A stretch of 64,000 nucleotides of DNA, taken from assembly GCA_021234155.1 (NCBI GenBank), contig JAJEKV010000134.1:1060501-1124500 (forward strand), in the 5' to 3' direction. This DNA is from Isoetes taiwanensis. Lineage: Eukaryota; Streptophyta; Lycopodiopsida; Isoetales; Isoetaceae. Each line of letters opens with the position of its first letter. Position 1 is the stretch's first letter. This document shows positions 36,540 to 48,415 of the stretch, in pieces. The position numbers and the translations under genes were made by a program. The notes under the pieces were generated by a model that searched no databases, was not told the DNA's origin, and was given only the letters and a program-made list of their open reading frames with translations.

Positions 36540-37072
36540 ATGGCACTCACTTTTGTTTATGTCACTTATGAAAATGAGCTTGAGATCAGAGAAGCAAGCA
36601 TCCGCCGAGCCTTTGACAGTCAGGATCAGAGTGGAGGTGGTGGCTTTATTAGCCAGGGAGTTCTGCCTGAAGTATTGGCACAAGCAAATGTAAAGATGCC
36701 TCAGGACATGGTAGACAACTTGCGCGCAGGAGACCTTCTGCAAGTTGACAAGAGCAGAGGGGGGCTGAAGGATGATGAATCTTCAATGTGCAAGAAGGTC
36801 TTCGAGCTCTACCATTTTAATGGGATTGCAAAAACGGTTGTCAATGCATCTGCAGTGGATGATGTGATACAACAGAGGCCAAGACTGACAAGGCTAAGGG
36901 TTTCTGTTCAGTGGACTCCAGATTCAATGCTCCTAGAAAGTGCCGAATCAGCTAAGGATGGGAAATCATCTTCAGTGGAGAAAGAACCGGCACAACATGC
37001 TCCTCTTGTTGACTGCATTCGAACGAGGTTGGTCTGGTGATGCACCTAGCATTGTATGAACTCTGGAATTTT
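36540..37072 (+). pseudogene. MINDY-3/FAM188-like deubiquitinase, C-terminal fragment
   Basis: The frame 36540-37040 has an EF-hand-like segment SIRRAFDSQDQSGGGGFISQ, a second block ending KKVFELYHFNGIAKTVVN, and near the end LVDCIRTR. This order (EF-hand insertion, YH(F/Y)NG, CIRT) matches the C-terminal part of MINDY-3-type Lys48 deubiquitinases. After CIRTR the frame is lost, but the next frame reads SGDAPSIV and a TGA at 37070, so a short deletion seems to have removed a few codons. No catalytic N-terminal domain is present upstream and there are no introns, which suggests a truncated retro-copy. The family call is from memory of its pattern. Confidence 0.5.
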
Positions 37073-37917
37073 GTTTTTTCATTTTGTTGTTTCTGTAATA
37101 CAACATAAAGAAGGGTTGGGGCTGTACTTTTGTTCGATCGCTCATACAAATATGGTGGCTGGTTGTCACTCTGTTTTTTCCTTCCGGAAATGCTTGCTAC
37201 AGCCCTCTAACTCATTTTTGTGGTTGTAGGAAAAGATGCAGAGAACTCGGTGTGTGCAGGTCAGAGTTTGGCCGCCTTTTGCTGGCCCCTTTTCGATGCC
37301 TCTCCTTCATAACAGGTGAATCCTTTCTTTCTTTTATCTGTTTTTTTTTTTTTTCCTTCGGAGTTCAATTCTTTCTGATTACCTTATCTATTTTGCAGAG
37401 AGCTCCTTTAGAAGGATGTGTAATTTTTGGCATTTTTTTGCGCTTTAAGTATCTTCATTAATTGGGGAAGGAGTTGATCTGGTGCAACAGAGTTTGAAGC
37501 CGGCCTTGGAGATAAACATCGCATATGCTTTTCTTATTTCTGTCTCAACCAAGATCCGGCAAAGAGATCAGACTGCCTTATTGTTTATGGGTTATGAAAG
37601 TGATTATTTTTGAAATTTACTAAGAAAACTCAGCGAGGCTTTTTTGAATGCAGTGAAATTTCTTATCTTAGAAATGAAGCACATTTATCTGGAAAAAAAA
37701 AGCTAAAGAAAACATGAACTAGTTTGCTCAACTCAAGTGAAACAAAACTAAAGCAAATGTAAACCAGTTTGCTTAAATAAAATGTGAGGTTGAATTTGAT
37801 TGCAATTTCAAATTATTATGCCTTTGTGGAATTGTTTGGGTTCGATTCCCGAAAGGCTTTTTAGAAATAAATAAGATGAATCAAGAGCACGATTTATGAA
37901 GTTTTTAATTTATGTAG
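37073..37917. other. Non-coding stretch, AT-rich
   Basis: No gene is recognisable. A GGTTCGATTCCC motif at 37849-37860 matches a tRNA T-arm/B-box but no tRNA body surrounds it. Confidence 0.4.
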
Positions 37918-38168
37918 CCACGTGTCAATATTCTAGTTAAAATAAATAATGTTTTTTTTTTTTTTAACACGCATACATATTTCATTGGCTAAAATAATGC
38001 TTTTTTTATTAGTTAAAATAACGCTTTTTATTTAAAAAGCATGCCACGTATTTATATGTCATTGGTTACGTGTTTAAAAAGTATGCCACGTGTCGATATT
38101 TGATTAGTTAAAATATTTTTTTTATTTAAAAAGTATGCCACGTGTCAATATTTCATTCGCTAAAAGGC
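37918..38168. repeat. Short tandem repeats with GCCACGTG(T/C) motifs
   Basis: Three to four imperfect units carry GCCACGTGTCAATATTTCATT-like or GCCACGTATTTATATG cores joined by TTAAAATAA and TTTATTTAAAAAG stretches. The repeated CACGTG is a G-box, but no gene starts nearby. Confidence 0.6.
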
Positions 38169-38937
<769 letters not shown>

Positions 38938-39013
38938 TGAGGTTAAGGAAGACATTATAAATCAAGGGAAGATCCTCTCGACACGATGGTAGAATCGAGA
39001 GAATCAACAATGG

Positions 39014-39436
39014 ATGAGATATCTATTCCAAGGCGCCTTTGATAATTATGTTGAGACTCAGGAACGAAATCAGCGAGCTCTAAACCTCCGAATAGTGGGT
39101 CTACCTGAACAAGATAATGAGAATACCAGAGAAACAGTGGAAAATTTTTTGAAGGAAGACATGCAGGTAGCCAAAGTTGAAATCCTAGATGCATTTAGAC
39201 TGGGAAAAAAAGGATCTGGAACTCGTAACATTTTGCTGAAGTTTCCTTCTAGGGAGGCAAAGACACAAGTCGTGAAGCAGAGGTTCACTCTTAAAGGGAA
39301 ATTCATCTGGGTAAATGACGATCTTACAAAAGAGCAGATCCAAGAGAAGAAAAAAGAAATTCAGAAATTTAAAGAGGCAAAAGAGAAGAACCAGAATGTA
39401 AAATGGCTGAAAGGGAAAGTTGTTGTGACAGAATAG
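39014..39436 (+). pseudogene. LINE D ORF1, 5'-truncated (RRM-like and C-terminal domain)
   Basis: The frame carries RALNLRIVGLPEQDNENTRE, FRLGKKGSGTRNILLKFPSR and KGKFIWVNDDLTKEQIQEKK, and ends KVVVTE, aligned with the last 120 residues of LINE A ORF1. The N-terminal coiled coil is missing because the copy begins at the TC tract. The first ATG of this frame (39014) is probably internal to the original protein. Confidence 0.82.
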
Positions 39437-39442
39437 GAATTC

Positions 39443-42400
39443 TTGGGAGGCATTAAAATTGTAATTTGGAATATTAATAGATTAACAGTTGACAAAGTGG
39501 TGGCAATACAGGAAACTCTTGACGGAATAGATGTAATTTGCTTTGTTGAAACTAAAGAACATAAATTTTATGCATTACCAGAGATACCGGGGTTTGAATT
39601 GTTATATTCTGTGAAAAATAAAAGATTTAAAGATATGGATATTGGAAACGGTGGTCTTGCTTGCTATGTCAGACCGTCATACAAAGATCGGATGAAAGGA
39701 GTCAAAGCAGATAAAAATGGGCAGTTTGTGTGGATTGAAATACTTGGATCACAGACCATGTATTATTTAGCGGTATGTTACTTCGCTCCTAGACATAAGA
39801 AGACTTATGTAGAAACAGATGCTTGCCAGGATGATTTATTTTTTGCACTAGAACAAGACATAATGTATTTTCAAAGCAAAGGCGAAGTAATTCTTGCAGG
39901 TGACTTTAATAGTAGAACAGGAGACAGACAAGCAGCCGTATACACAAATTTGGAGGATCCCCTTTGGTTGGAGCAAATGGATATGGATGAGTTGATAGGT
40001 GAAGGTTGGGATAGGCATTCTTCAGATAGAATAATCACAAAATCAGGGAGACAATTGCTCACTTTATGCTGTAGTACAAACATGATCATATGCAATGGTC
40101 TGCGCAGATTTCCAAAAGCTAAAAGTAATACATGTAGATCCAGAAGTACAGTTGATTATGTGATAATGGCGGCTAATACTTTGGACCAGCTGATCGATTT
40201 CCAAGTGGGGGAAGAACAACTAGAGTCGGACCATTGCCCATTGGTGATTAGACTGCATGCCAGTAATGCAAGTTTCTCTCCAAAATCTCATGCTTATCAG
40301 GGATATCGTATGAGGGCTAGTTTGCGCAATTGCTATCAAGCTAAGATAGAATCAGATTTGCAAGGTATCAGCTGGGATGCAGACATATTTACATCTAGCC
40401 AGCAGTTGAATGCTTTGTTGTCTAATGCAGCTAAAGAGGTTTTTACCTCAAAACGCGTTGGGAAAGGGCTACCATGCAAATCCTGGTATGATCAGACTTG
40501 TAGAGAGGCTAAGAGAAAATGGAGGACTAGTCATGGACCTCTGAAAGAAGAATGTAGAAAAGAATATAGAAAAATAGTGAGGCAGAAGAAAAGACAATAT
40601 ATCCATTTACGACAGGAAGATCTAAGCCAGAAATACATATCGGACCCAAAAAGCTTTTGGAATATGCTTCGGAAAGCTCGCCAAAATGATTTTCCCCTCT
40701 CAGCTAACATTTTATGGAAGCATGTGTATGCTTTATATCATCATCCAGCGCTACTGCAGAGAGTAGAAAAAGGCATAAGGATTGATTATGCATTCACTGC
40801 TGAGGAAGTATCAGAAGGTATCAATCGCTTAGCAAATGGGAAAGCGAAAGATATTCAAGGATTATGCGCTGAACATCTTAAATGGGCTGGGCCAAAATTA
40901 TGTCCAATCTTGGCTGATTTGTTCACAAAAGCACTTGCACAGGGATTTCCCATATCATGGCAAGCTAATCGAGTAGTGCCAGTTCATAAAGGTGGGGCTG
41001 CTAGTGATATTAATAACTACAGGACTATTCTAGTCAGTAGTTTGCTACCAAAACTTCTTGCGACAATTTTGGAAATGAAAATAAGTACTTGGGCCGAGAC
41101 TAATAACAAGAGGTCTGAGGTACAAGCTGGTTTTAGACCTGGCCGTTCTACTTTAGACCATATATTGGTGTTGAAAACAGTATTAGACACAGTGAAGGGG
41201 ACGAAAAAGCCGGTATATGTTGCCTTTGTTGATTTTAAGAAGGCTTTTGACAAAGTGCCGAGATTTCAGTTATGGGATAGAATGGATAAGCTACAGATAC
41301 CGAAATCATTACAGGAAGCAGTACAGATATTATACGAAAAAGTGTTAATACAGTTGTCCTTCCCATTATCATCAGAGAACCCGGAATATATTGACAGCAA
41401 TATTGGAGTTAAACAAGGCTGCCCATTGTCTCCCACTTTGTTCGGATTATTTATTGATGGCCTTGAATCATGGCTACACGATAATTGTCCAGACGGTACA
41501 GTGTTACATGATTCGGTGGTGCAGTTGTTGATGTATGCGGATGATGTAGTTATCTTTGCTCGCTCCCTGGAATCCATGCAGAGACATTTGGATGGGCTAG
41601 CTCGATTTTGCGACGCTACTGGGATGGAGGTAAATCTGGGGAAAATGCATATTATGACAGTAGGAGCGCTCAAACAGGAATGTTCATTCAAATACAAAGA
41701 TAAGTTGGTGAGTCCTTGTGACTTTTATAAATATTTAGGGCTGATTTTCCATAGGAACCATAGATGGAATACTTGCATTGCCCAGAGGATTGATGGAAGC
41801 CACAAGGCTCTTTACGCCATGCAGAGTCTTTGTAGAGAGGCGCACTTATGGTCATGGACACTTAAAAAAAGATTGTTTGAATCGCTAGTACAAAGTGTGG
41901 CTTTATATGGCAGTGAGATTTGGGGGCCTACTATTTCACATGGATTGTGGGCGGATCTTGAACAGGTTCTAAAGAAATTTATAAGGCTTGAGCTAGGGAT
42001 CAAAGCTCAAACCCCTTACCCGATGATGTTAACTGAGTGTGGTCTATTACCCATGGAAGGAGAGGCTATGGTAAGATGTATTCGTTTCTTGAAAAAGCTG
42101 TTTCACATGGATAATACTCGGCTCCCTTACAAGGCTTTGTTAGCCAGCAGAGATAAGGGATGGTTTCATGATGTCATTAATTGGCTTGGGAGATGGGATA
42201 TCCAGTGGGAAGAGGCTTTGTTGGAGACAAACTTGAGACAATGGGTGTATGATAAGGTTCAGAGGAAAATGTGGTTACAACCGAAGACAAAAATGATCTT
42301 ATATAGGCAAAATATGAATCCTGGTTTAACGGTGGCCCAATACTTGGATGATAATATCTCCATCAAGAAAAGACATGCGATTGGCAGAATCCGTCTTAGT

Positions 42401-42754
42401 TCACATCATCTGGGAGTGGAAACGGGGAGGTGGGGACAAATTGTACCAAGATCTGAAAGACACTGCAAAGTTTGTGGTGAAGAACAAGTGGAAGACGAAG
42501 AGCATACATTACTTAGATGTGGGGCATACTTTTTGTTGCGTGCCCAACATGGCATTGAAGCAGATGATCTTCAGACTTTCTTTACCATGAAGGGGGAGAA
42601 AATCGGGGGCTATTTACTAGATCTTCTGCAGTATAGAGAGAATTGCTTGAAAAGATTGAATAGTCTTCTTGAAGAAGATGATATAATGAGCGAGAGCGAC
42701 GAGCAAGATGAGGATACTGAGACTCATTTGCTCTTTTATGATTATGCATATTGA
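39443..42754 (+). CDS. Intact LINE ORF2: APE-type endonuclease plus reverse transcriptase (1103 aa)
   Basis: Endonuclease: WNIN (residues 9-12), VETK (35-38), GDFN (153-156) and SDH (262-264), the usual Asn, Glu, Asp/Asn and His of APE-like enzymes. A linker with KSWYD (347-351) leads to the RT: QAGFRPGRSTLDHI (561-574), VAFVDFKKAFDK (593-604, catalytic Asp), GVKQGCPLSPTLFGLF (655-670) and MYADDVVIF (697-705, catalytic YADD). A CCHC-like motif, CKVCGEEQVEDEEHTLLRC, lies near residue 1010, and the end is acidic (MSESDEQDEDTETHLLF). It lies six bases after ORF1. The first codon of the open frame is TTG, so the true start is uncertain; reinitiation after ORF1 is likely. The protein would nick DNA and copy element RNA at the nick. 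Confidence 0.95.
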   Translation: MGGIKIVIWNINRLTVDKVVAIQETLDGIDVICFVETKEHKFYALPEIPGFELLYSVKNKRFKDMDIGNGGLACYVRPSYKDRMKGVKADKNGQFVWIEILGSQTMYYLAVCYFAPRHKKTYVETDACQDDLFFALEQDIMYFQSKGEVILAGDFNSRTGDRQAAVYTNLEDPLWLEQMDMDELIGEGWDRHSSDRIITKSGRQLLTLCCSTNMIICNGLRRFPKAKSNTCRSRSTVDYVIMAANTLDQLIDFQVGEEQLESDHCPLVIRLHASNASFSPKSHAYQGYRMRASLRNCYQAKIESDLQGISWDADIFTSSQQLNALLSNAAKEVFTSKRVGKGLPCKSWYDQTCREAKRKWRTSHGPLKEECRKEYRKIVRQKKRQYIHLRQEDLSQKYISDPKSFWNMLRKARQNDFPLSANILWKHVYALYHHPALLQRVEKGIRIDYAFTAEEVSEGINRLANGKAKDIQGLCAEHLKWAGPKLCPILADLFTKALAQGFPISWQANRVVPVHKGGAASDINNYRTILVSSLLPKLLATILEMKISTWAETNNKRSEVQAGFRPGRSTLDHILVLKTVLDTVKGTKKPVYVAFVDFKKAFDKVPRFQLWDRMDKLQIPKSLQEAVQILYEKVLIQLSFPLSSENPEYIDSNIGVKQGCPLSPTLFGLFIDGLESWLHDNCPDGTVLHDSVVQLLMYADDVVIFARSLESMQRHLDGLARFCDATGMEVNLGKMHIMTVGALKQECSFKYKDKLVSPCDFYKYLGLIFHRNHRWNTCIAQRIDGSHKALYAMQSLCREAHLWSWTLKKRLFESLVQSVALYGSEIWGPTISHGLWADLEQVLKKFIRLELGIKAQTPYPMMLTECGLLPMEGEAMVRCIRFLKKLFHMDNTRLPYKALLASRDKGWFHDVINWLGRWDIQWEEALLETNLRQWVYDKVQRKMWLQPKTKMILYRQNMNPGLTVAQYLDDNISIKKRHAIGRIRLSSHHLGVETGRWGQIVPRSERHCKVCGEEQVEDEEHTLLRCGAYFLLRAQHGIEADDLQTFFTMKGEKIGGYLLDLLQYRENCLKRLNSLLEEDDIMSESDEQDEDTETHLLFYDYAY

Positions 42755-42756
42755 TT

Positions 42757-42786
42757 GTCTTTTAGGCCTTTTAGGCCTCCCAAGAC
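42757..42786 (+). ncRNA. 3' stem-loop of LINE D RNA
   Basis: Outer stem GTCTT/AAGAC and inner stem AGGCC/GGCCT. It starts two bases after the ORF2 stop and ends about 20 bases before the TC tail. Confidence 0.65.
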
Positions 42787-42801
42787 TTAATACACTCTCT
42801 T

Positions 42802-42804
<3 letters not shown>

Positions 42805-42888
<84 letters not shown>
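42805..42888. repeat. (TC)n tract between LINE D and LINE E
   Basis: About 84 bases of TC, tail of LINE D and 5' boundary of LINE E. Confidence 0.95.
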
Positions 42889-42892
<4 letters not shown>

Positions 42893-44574
42893 AAATTAGG
42901 TGACGAAAAAGATTCAAACAATTATAGAATAATAATGATTAGCAATCTGTATGCCAAACTTTATGCCGCCATGATAAACAGAAAAATCAGTGGATGGGCT
43001 GAAGAGAACAATGCCAGAGCAATAGGACAAGCAGGTTTCAGGCCTAAAAGGTCAACAATGGATCAATTGATCACTTTGCATGCTCTGATAGACTCATCCA
43101 CAGGAACTCGAAAACCATTATATGCACTTTTGTGGATTTTACAAAAGCATTTGACACAGTACATGGAGGGAATCTTTGGGAGCCGATGGAGATGCTTGGG
43201 ATACCTGACTGTGAAATTGCTATATGAAAGGGTCTTGGTCCAGCTTTCAGGATCAGATGAGGTGATCAGCAACATGGGGGTTAAATAGGGCTGCCCTATG
43301 TCCTCTACTTTGTTCGGACTATTTATGGACCAGCTAGAAGATTGGATGGTACAATCTGGAGGAGATGGTATGGTCTTGGGATGCTATACGTTGTGTATGT
43401 TATTATATGCAGATGATATAGTTATTCTATCCAGGTCGGTGGCAGGTATGCAGAAGCATTTAGACGCACTATCTCTTTTTTGTGACAATAAAGGCATGAA
43501 GGTGAATTTGACTAAAACTAAATTGATTGTTTCTGGGGCACTTGAGGTCGGACATCTTATATTTATATATAGAGGAGAGCAGATGGATATAGTGGATTCA
43601 TATAAATATTTGGGGATTCAGGTGAATAAAACTTCAAGCTGGAATCAAGCTGTAGACCAAAGGGTAAGTGGTGGGCTGAAGGCTTTATACAGCATGCAAC
43701 GCAGAAGTGCAATCGCTGATATTTGGAATTTTGAATTAAAGAAATTGTTATATAAAGTGCTTGTACAAACTGTGGGTTGTATGGATGCGAGATGTGGGCA
43801 CCTGGGCTAGCAGAAGAAACTTGGAAAAAAGTAGAAAAGGTTCAGAAGAAATTTTTTTTAGAACAGACTTAGGGGTTAAGGCACAAATTCCATATGATAT
43901 GATGCTGGCAGAATGTGGCGTGATGCCACTAGAAGTAGAGGCCTTGTGCAGAACCCTTGAATATGTGTGCAAAGTGCAAATGGATATGCACGAAGAAAGC
44001 TTGCCTAGAATTGCCATGGATGCGACGAGGTGCAAAGGATGGTATTTGATGTTCAGGCTTGGATGAGAAAATGGGGGTTGGATTGTAATGATCTACATAT
44101 CCAACGTGGAGATATTAGGGCTTGGGTACAGGATCATGTGGTTGAGAGATGTGTCCCAGAAGTGAAGAAACATATTATAAACAGTTCATCAATCTTTCTC
44201 TTCGACAACCAGGATATTTGAGTGAAGGGTTATCAGTGAAACTTAGGCATGCAATTAGTAGACTAAGGCTCAGTTCACACAAATTGGGAGTGGAAGTGGG
44301 TAGATGGAGCAATATACCTCATGAGCTCAGGATATGTAAACTATGCGCTATGGGAGAAATTGAAGACGAGGCACATGTTCTCCTGCGTTGCCTACAGTAC
44401 GCAGGTCTTTGCCGTAGGTATCAAATTAGCTGTAAGGATTTGGTTGCATTTTTATGTCTCTCGGGAAATATCACGGGTAACTTTGTAGTATTTGTGTTTG
44501 GCACTCCATTGCATTTTTGTGATATGGGTTTTATAAGTGGATACATTCTCATCTCGTCTCTCGGTTGAGCTTGT
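42889..44574 (+). mobile_element. LINE E, truncated at both ends
   Basis: It starts within the RT, directly after the TC tract, and belongs to the LINE A subfamily. Similarity ends near 44490, before the expected 3' stem-loop and TC tail, so the 3' end is lost. A GATAAA-repeat follows at 44575. Confidence 0.88.
42900..44490 (+). pseudogene. LINE E ORF2 fragment (reverse transcriptase, C-terminus)
   Basis: RT motifs are NNYRIIMISNLYAKLYAAMI, QAGFRPKRSTMDQL, NMGVK-stop-GCPMSSTLFGLF (TAG at 43286 where Gln is expected) and MLLYADDIVILSR. The motif A region is destroyed by frameshifts near 43135. The C-terminal motif CKLCAMGEIEDEAHVLLRC is intact near 44336-44392. The product cannot be made as one protein. 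Confidence 0.9.
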
Positions 44575-44602
44575 AGATAAGATAAAGATAAAGATAAAAA
44601 TT
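44575..44602. repeat. (GATAAA)n microsatellite, tail of the minus-strand LINE H
   Basis: GATAAGATAAAGATAAAGATAAAAATTTT on the plus strand reads as a (TTTATC)n tail at the 3' end of the minus-strand element to its right. A similar TTTTTATCTTATCATTATC run occurs on the minus strand near 53990. Confidence 0.6.
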
Positions 44603-44794
44603 TTAACGTTCACTGGAAGCTCTCCGAGCTTATGGGACGAAATAGTACAAAGGGCACAAGCCCAAACTAGAACTCAAACCCCAACCCAAGAGCAAACAAA
44701 GAGCATAAGCCCGGACAGAAGAAGACACGGGGGCTAAGCCCGTTACAGAACGTAGCAACTAAATAAAAAATAAAACCAAGACATGGGTAGGCAA

Positions 44795-45706
44795 CTAAGA
44801 GAACCCCAACCAGGGATTTGAAGGCCACTGATCGAGAATAAGCGCTGAGCCTCCCCGATAAATTGCCCATTTTCGCTGGTGCCTCGCCTCTCGAACCCTG
44901 CATAGCTCGTCACGCCGTCGAGTTAACTGAGCTGCAGAGAGGTCCTCTTGCACCGAAAAGAGAGTGCCCTTTAAGTGGCTCCCATGCTGTAGCACATGCA
45001 ACCTATCCTCGAACGTTGAAAAATGTACCAGAAGATGGCGCGGCCTGTCAGGCCAGTGGGCACCTACTCTTTGGGCTGTAAAAGTTCCTAGGCTCCGAAT
45101 ATGCATGATGTCTGTAAAGAAGTGTGCAGCTACATCGGTATCTGAACCAGACGTTGTCTCTTGGATCCCGACGAGGCGCAGGTTCAAGTGCCGGTCTTGC
45201 CCGGGTAGGTTCGAACCCGAACTACATGCGCCATCTGAAGCCTGTGTGATGCCTGAAGCTGCCACTATTGGCTCTTGCATATGCTCTTTGGCCGCCTCTT
45301 GCATTGGGACATCCTCAGCTACGGCCTCAGTCTGTACCATGGTGGCTGCTCGCGGCATGTATACGGGCATGTTTGATGCTATGGGTGAACCAGTGAGGCG
45401 GACATACTCCTCCATCAAATCCTTCATGATTGCTAGAACTTGTATCCAGCTATCTCTGGGCATTTCCACTGATGTTTCTGTATCTATGATGGCGGGTCAA
45501 ATCTGCTGGAGCCTGGCATGAAATGTGAGCGGGGCAAATTGAGGCATGTCTGAGGTGCCTGGAGTTGTATCTGCTGGAAGAGAGGTTTCTGGGACTGCAT
45601 CTGCAGAAAGAGAGGTCCTGATAGGCATCTGCTCAGCTACTGGGGGTGACGGACAGGCCTCAGCCGTCACTGGCTTTCTTGCGGTAGCCTTGGCCTTCCG
45701 AGTCAT
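44795..45706 (-). pseudogene. LINE H ORF1 (RRM-like nucleic-acid-binding protein), one internal TGA
   Basis: The minus-strand frame starts MTRKAKATARKPVTAEACPS at 45706, meets TGA at about 45495-45497 and continues in the same frame through VEMPRDSWIQVLAIMKDLME. The C-terminal half has HLNLRLVGIQE, FTAQRVGAHWPDRPRHLLVH and GTLFSVQEDLSAAQLTRRRD, matching block by block the RRM and C-terminal domain of ORF1 in LINEs A and D, although clearly a different family. The stop could be a CGA to TGA change. Confidence 0.72.
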
Positions 45707-46738
45707 CTGGAAGCTTGATTGGGACAGACAGGTTCATGGATGTGGCAGGAAAAAGCTAGGCGAGAGGAGATGAAAGCAAAGAATAAAAGCCCAACCTACT
45801 GTGCAAGAATAAAAGCAGGACAAGGCAAATAAGTAGAGCAAACCAACTATTGGATATGGTGTGACCTGGACGGGACTGCTTGGTATGGTGAAACAAACTC
45901 CCGAGTGAATCTGCCTGACACATGCTGGGCATACACAGAGCTGGGTGGATCATAAAACTGACCGGATCATAAAACAATACTGTGGATGTAACCGAGTTGA
46001 GGGTGTCTATAATAGATCGAGTTGCCTGTGGAGATGACCAGACTCGAGATGAAGGTAACTGGGCTGATGATGCTTGCTACAGAATCAAGTAACTCGTTGC
46101 TGCAGACACAGGGTATGGCGGGCTGGATCGGAGACCCTTTCTCAATCGAAAGCCTTTGCTGATGCCGAATCTGGAACTGTGGTACATTTAAGTGCTAACT
46201 TCCTGTTTTGTTTAATGCTAAAACCTGCCTGCACAGATGCTACTTGACAGAAAGGGCTTAGATGCCGAGAGAGGGCCAAAATGCTTGAAACACGCATGGT
46301 ATGTTGCCGATTCGCCCATAATCACCAGCCCTTGATCCTGTGGTGATCTTTGGTGCTCAAACCCCTAGCTGGGTCACCTGATCTGGCCGGAAGCAGCCTA
46401 GGCGCTTAGGCGGTGGCTGCTTACGCGGCTAGAAGGAAGGTGAATAGAAGGAGAGATAGAGATAAGGAAGTTCTCTGGTGGTCGGTCGGTTTTTGTGTTC
46501 TTTGCGAGTCCCTTCCCAGAATGGCATCAATCCGAGCCTTCGGATCGTTATTCTGGGACAGGACGAGCAGCTATATATGTGCTCGTCATTCTTGTGGCTG
46601 TGCTCGTCATTCTTGTGGCTAGTTATGGGTGTCTTCTCACAGCAGCATCTCTTTTCTTGTTCATTGCTTCCCACTCTACCCGCCCTTATGTATCGTTTGG
46701 GTTCATCTATTTTTTATCTGTTTCTGCTCAGTACTGAC
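45707..46738. other. Possible 5' region of LINE H and unassigned DNA
   Basis: No recognisable gene. A 21-bp direct duplication, GTGCTCGTCATTCTTGTGGC, lies at 46580-46621. A 41-bp block at 46486-46527 (GTTTTTGTGTTCTTTGCGAG and CCCTTCCCAGAATGG) recurs at 47290-47326. Confidence 0.45.
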
Positions 46739-46880
46739 CACCCATTGGGTGATGCTTTTTCCACCCGATGGGTGATGCAAATTCTTTTCCACCCATTGGG
46801 TGATGCTATCAGTATTTTGCTAGATGATTTCCACTCATTGGTGACACTATTTTTTCTTTTTTCCACCTCTCGGTGATGTT
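46739..46880. repeat. Short tandem repeat CCACCCATTGGGTGATGCT
   Basis: Five imperfect units (CCACCCATTGGGTGATGC, CCACCCGATGGGTGATGC, CCACCCATTGGGTGATGC, CCACTCATTGGTGAC, CCACCTCTCGGTGATG) separated by T-rich spacers of 8-25 bases. Confidence 0.75.
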
Positions 46881-48415
46881 TTCTTTTTCTATATATGTTG
46901 TTTCCAGTTCCTAATGTCTAGATGCTATTGTCTTGGGGGGCTCGCCTGCCATACTTTCGATGCATTTCTCCTTTTTTCAGGTTTCACACATTCCATGGCG
47001 TTGGTGCGCATTTTGGCTGGCTTCACCAATTTTCTACCTTGCTCTTCAGGGCACCCTCGAGGCCGTTGGCAACCATTTCTCATTAGGGATTTCCTCGAAA
47101 ACCCGAAAGAGCGGGGTTTTTTTTATCCCGATGAGAGGTTGTCGCCATTGTTCTTCCTCTTGCCTTTGCATCTTTCTTATTTCATTTATGGGGTAGCTAG
47201 ACATTGTTCCTATGGTCAGCTCCCCATTTAGCTTTTCCCACACATTTGTATACTGCTGCTGTGATGAATGACAAGCCTATCTATTCGGCCGGTTTTTGTG
47301 TTCTTCGCGAGTCCCTTCCCAGAATGGATGTCCTTGTGGGCAATCTTATACTATGTCAACATGTGAAAATAGAAGCCGAAAGAGGAAGTTGGAAACAGAA
47401 AAATATTTAATAAGGAGATCCGCATGAACTCAGTTCTAGATGCATGAACCAAGATGCCGAATTTGCCCTCAATAAAAACCTCCAATCAGGAAGCAGAAAA
47501 CCAGAAAAGGAATGCAACTGCAACTCTGACCGCTGCAACAAAGCCCAGAATCGCGACGAGGAAGTACCGATATGGGCACAACTCCATGGATGCCAATTTA
47601 TAAGAAGCTCTAAAGAACAAAAACAATAAAAGGACAATGGAGACACGAAGTAATTGGGTGGAAATTGGCCGAGCAACCGCCATTGGAACAGGTCAGCAAA
47701 GGCGATATAACACCAGCTGCAAACATGCCAACTAGGCTGATATCAAACCTCCTTTGCAGAAGATGCAAAACCGCAGCTCCTGTTGACGAAAGATAGAAGA
47801 CCGCCAATTGCATGGCATTGCCGATGACGAAAGAATTAGATAGGAAGGGCAAAATACCACACAAGGAGCACCTCAATGGTGGCCGTTTGGAGTCGTGGAC
47901 AATGAAAGGCGCAATAGAACTACAAAATTTGGCTTGCATGAATAACAGCTTTACAAATAATAGAGAGCACTCCATAAGTCCCACTGCTCATAATGTAAAT
48001 TTGCATGCACAATTATCACAAAGCCTAATTCACAACCAATCACCACAGAACGAAGTCCAGAATAAAAGCTTTTTAACCAAACAATTCTGGGAAAAGATGG
48101 TGACAAGGGCGAAGAAGAGGACAGAATGACAGAACATGAGGAGATGAGGAGAGGAAGCAACCAAAGAGCAATAAGGAATGCTGCTGTGAGAAGATGCCGG
48201 CCAACATAAATGCATTTCCTTTGGCAACAATATGCCCAAGGGTTCAATCTCGACCTAACAACCTTCAAAGTCCGTCAAAGCAGCAGACTGTTGAGGATTA
48301 GAAGCGCATTCCTTCACGACCTACAACCCAAAATGAATCTGCCAAACCAGTCCCAATCGTCCAGTTCTTCGCAATGATCCCTGACCCACTTCTATAAAAC
48401 CCCTGTTGTTAGCAT
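46881..48415. other. Unassigned DNA with hydrophobic minus-strand open frames
   Basis: Minus-strand frames at 47610-47984 and 47951-48268 encode hydrophobic stretches such as LAVFYLSSTGAAVL and LLTAAFLIALWLLPLLI that could be membrane segments, but I recognise no family and no splice structure. The plus-strand block TCTTCTCACAGCAGCAT (46634) resembles the minus-strand sequence near 48190, hinting at dispersed copies. Confidence 0.3.

Larger units (their letters stand above)
44575..45706 (-). mobile_element. LINE H, minus strand, ORF1 without ORF2
   Basis: On the minus strand an ORF1-type protein is followed by only about 200 bases and then a (TTTATC)n tail, so ORF2 is absent. It is either an internally deleted LINE or a non-autonomous derivative. 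The 5' limit is unclear and may extend to about 46480. Confidence 0.7.

Noticed and set aside
37849-37860. GGTTCGATTCCC as part of a tRNA or tRNA-derived SINE
   Set aside because: Only the T-arm/B-box motif is present. No acceptor stem, anticodon arm or A-box at the right distance was found.
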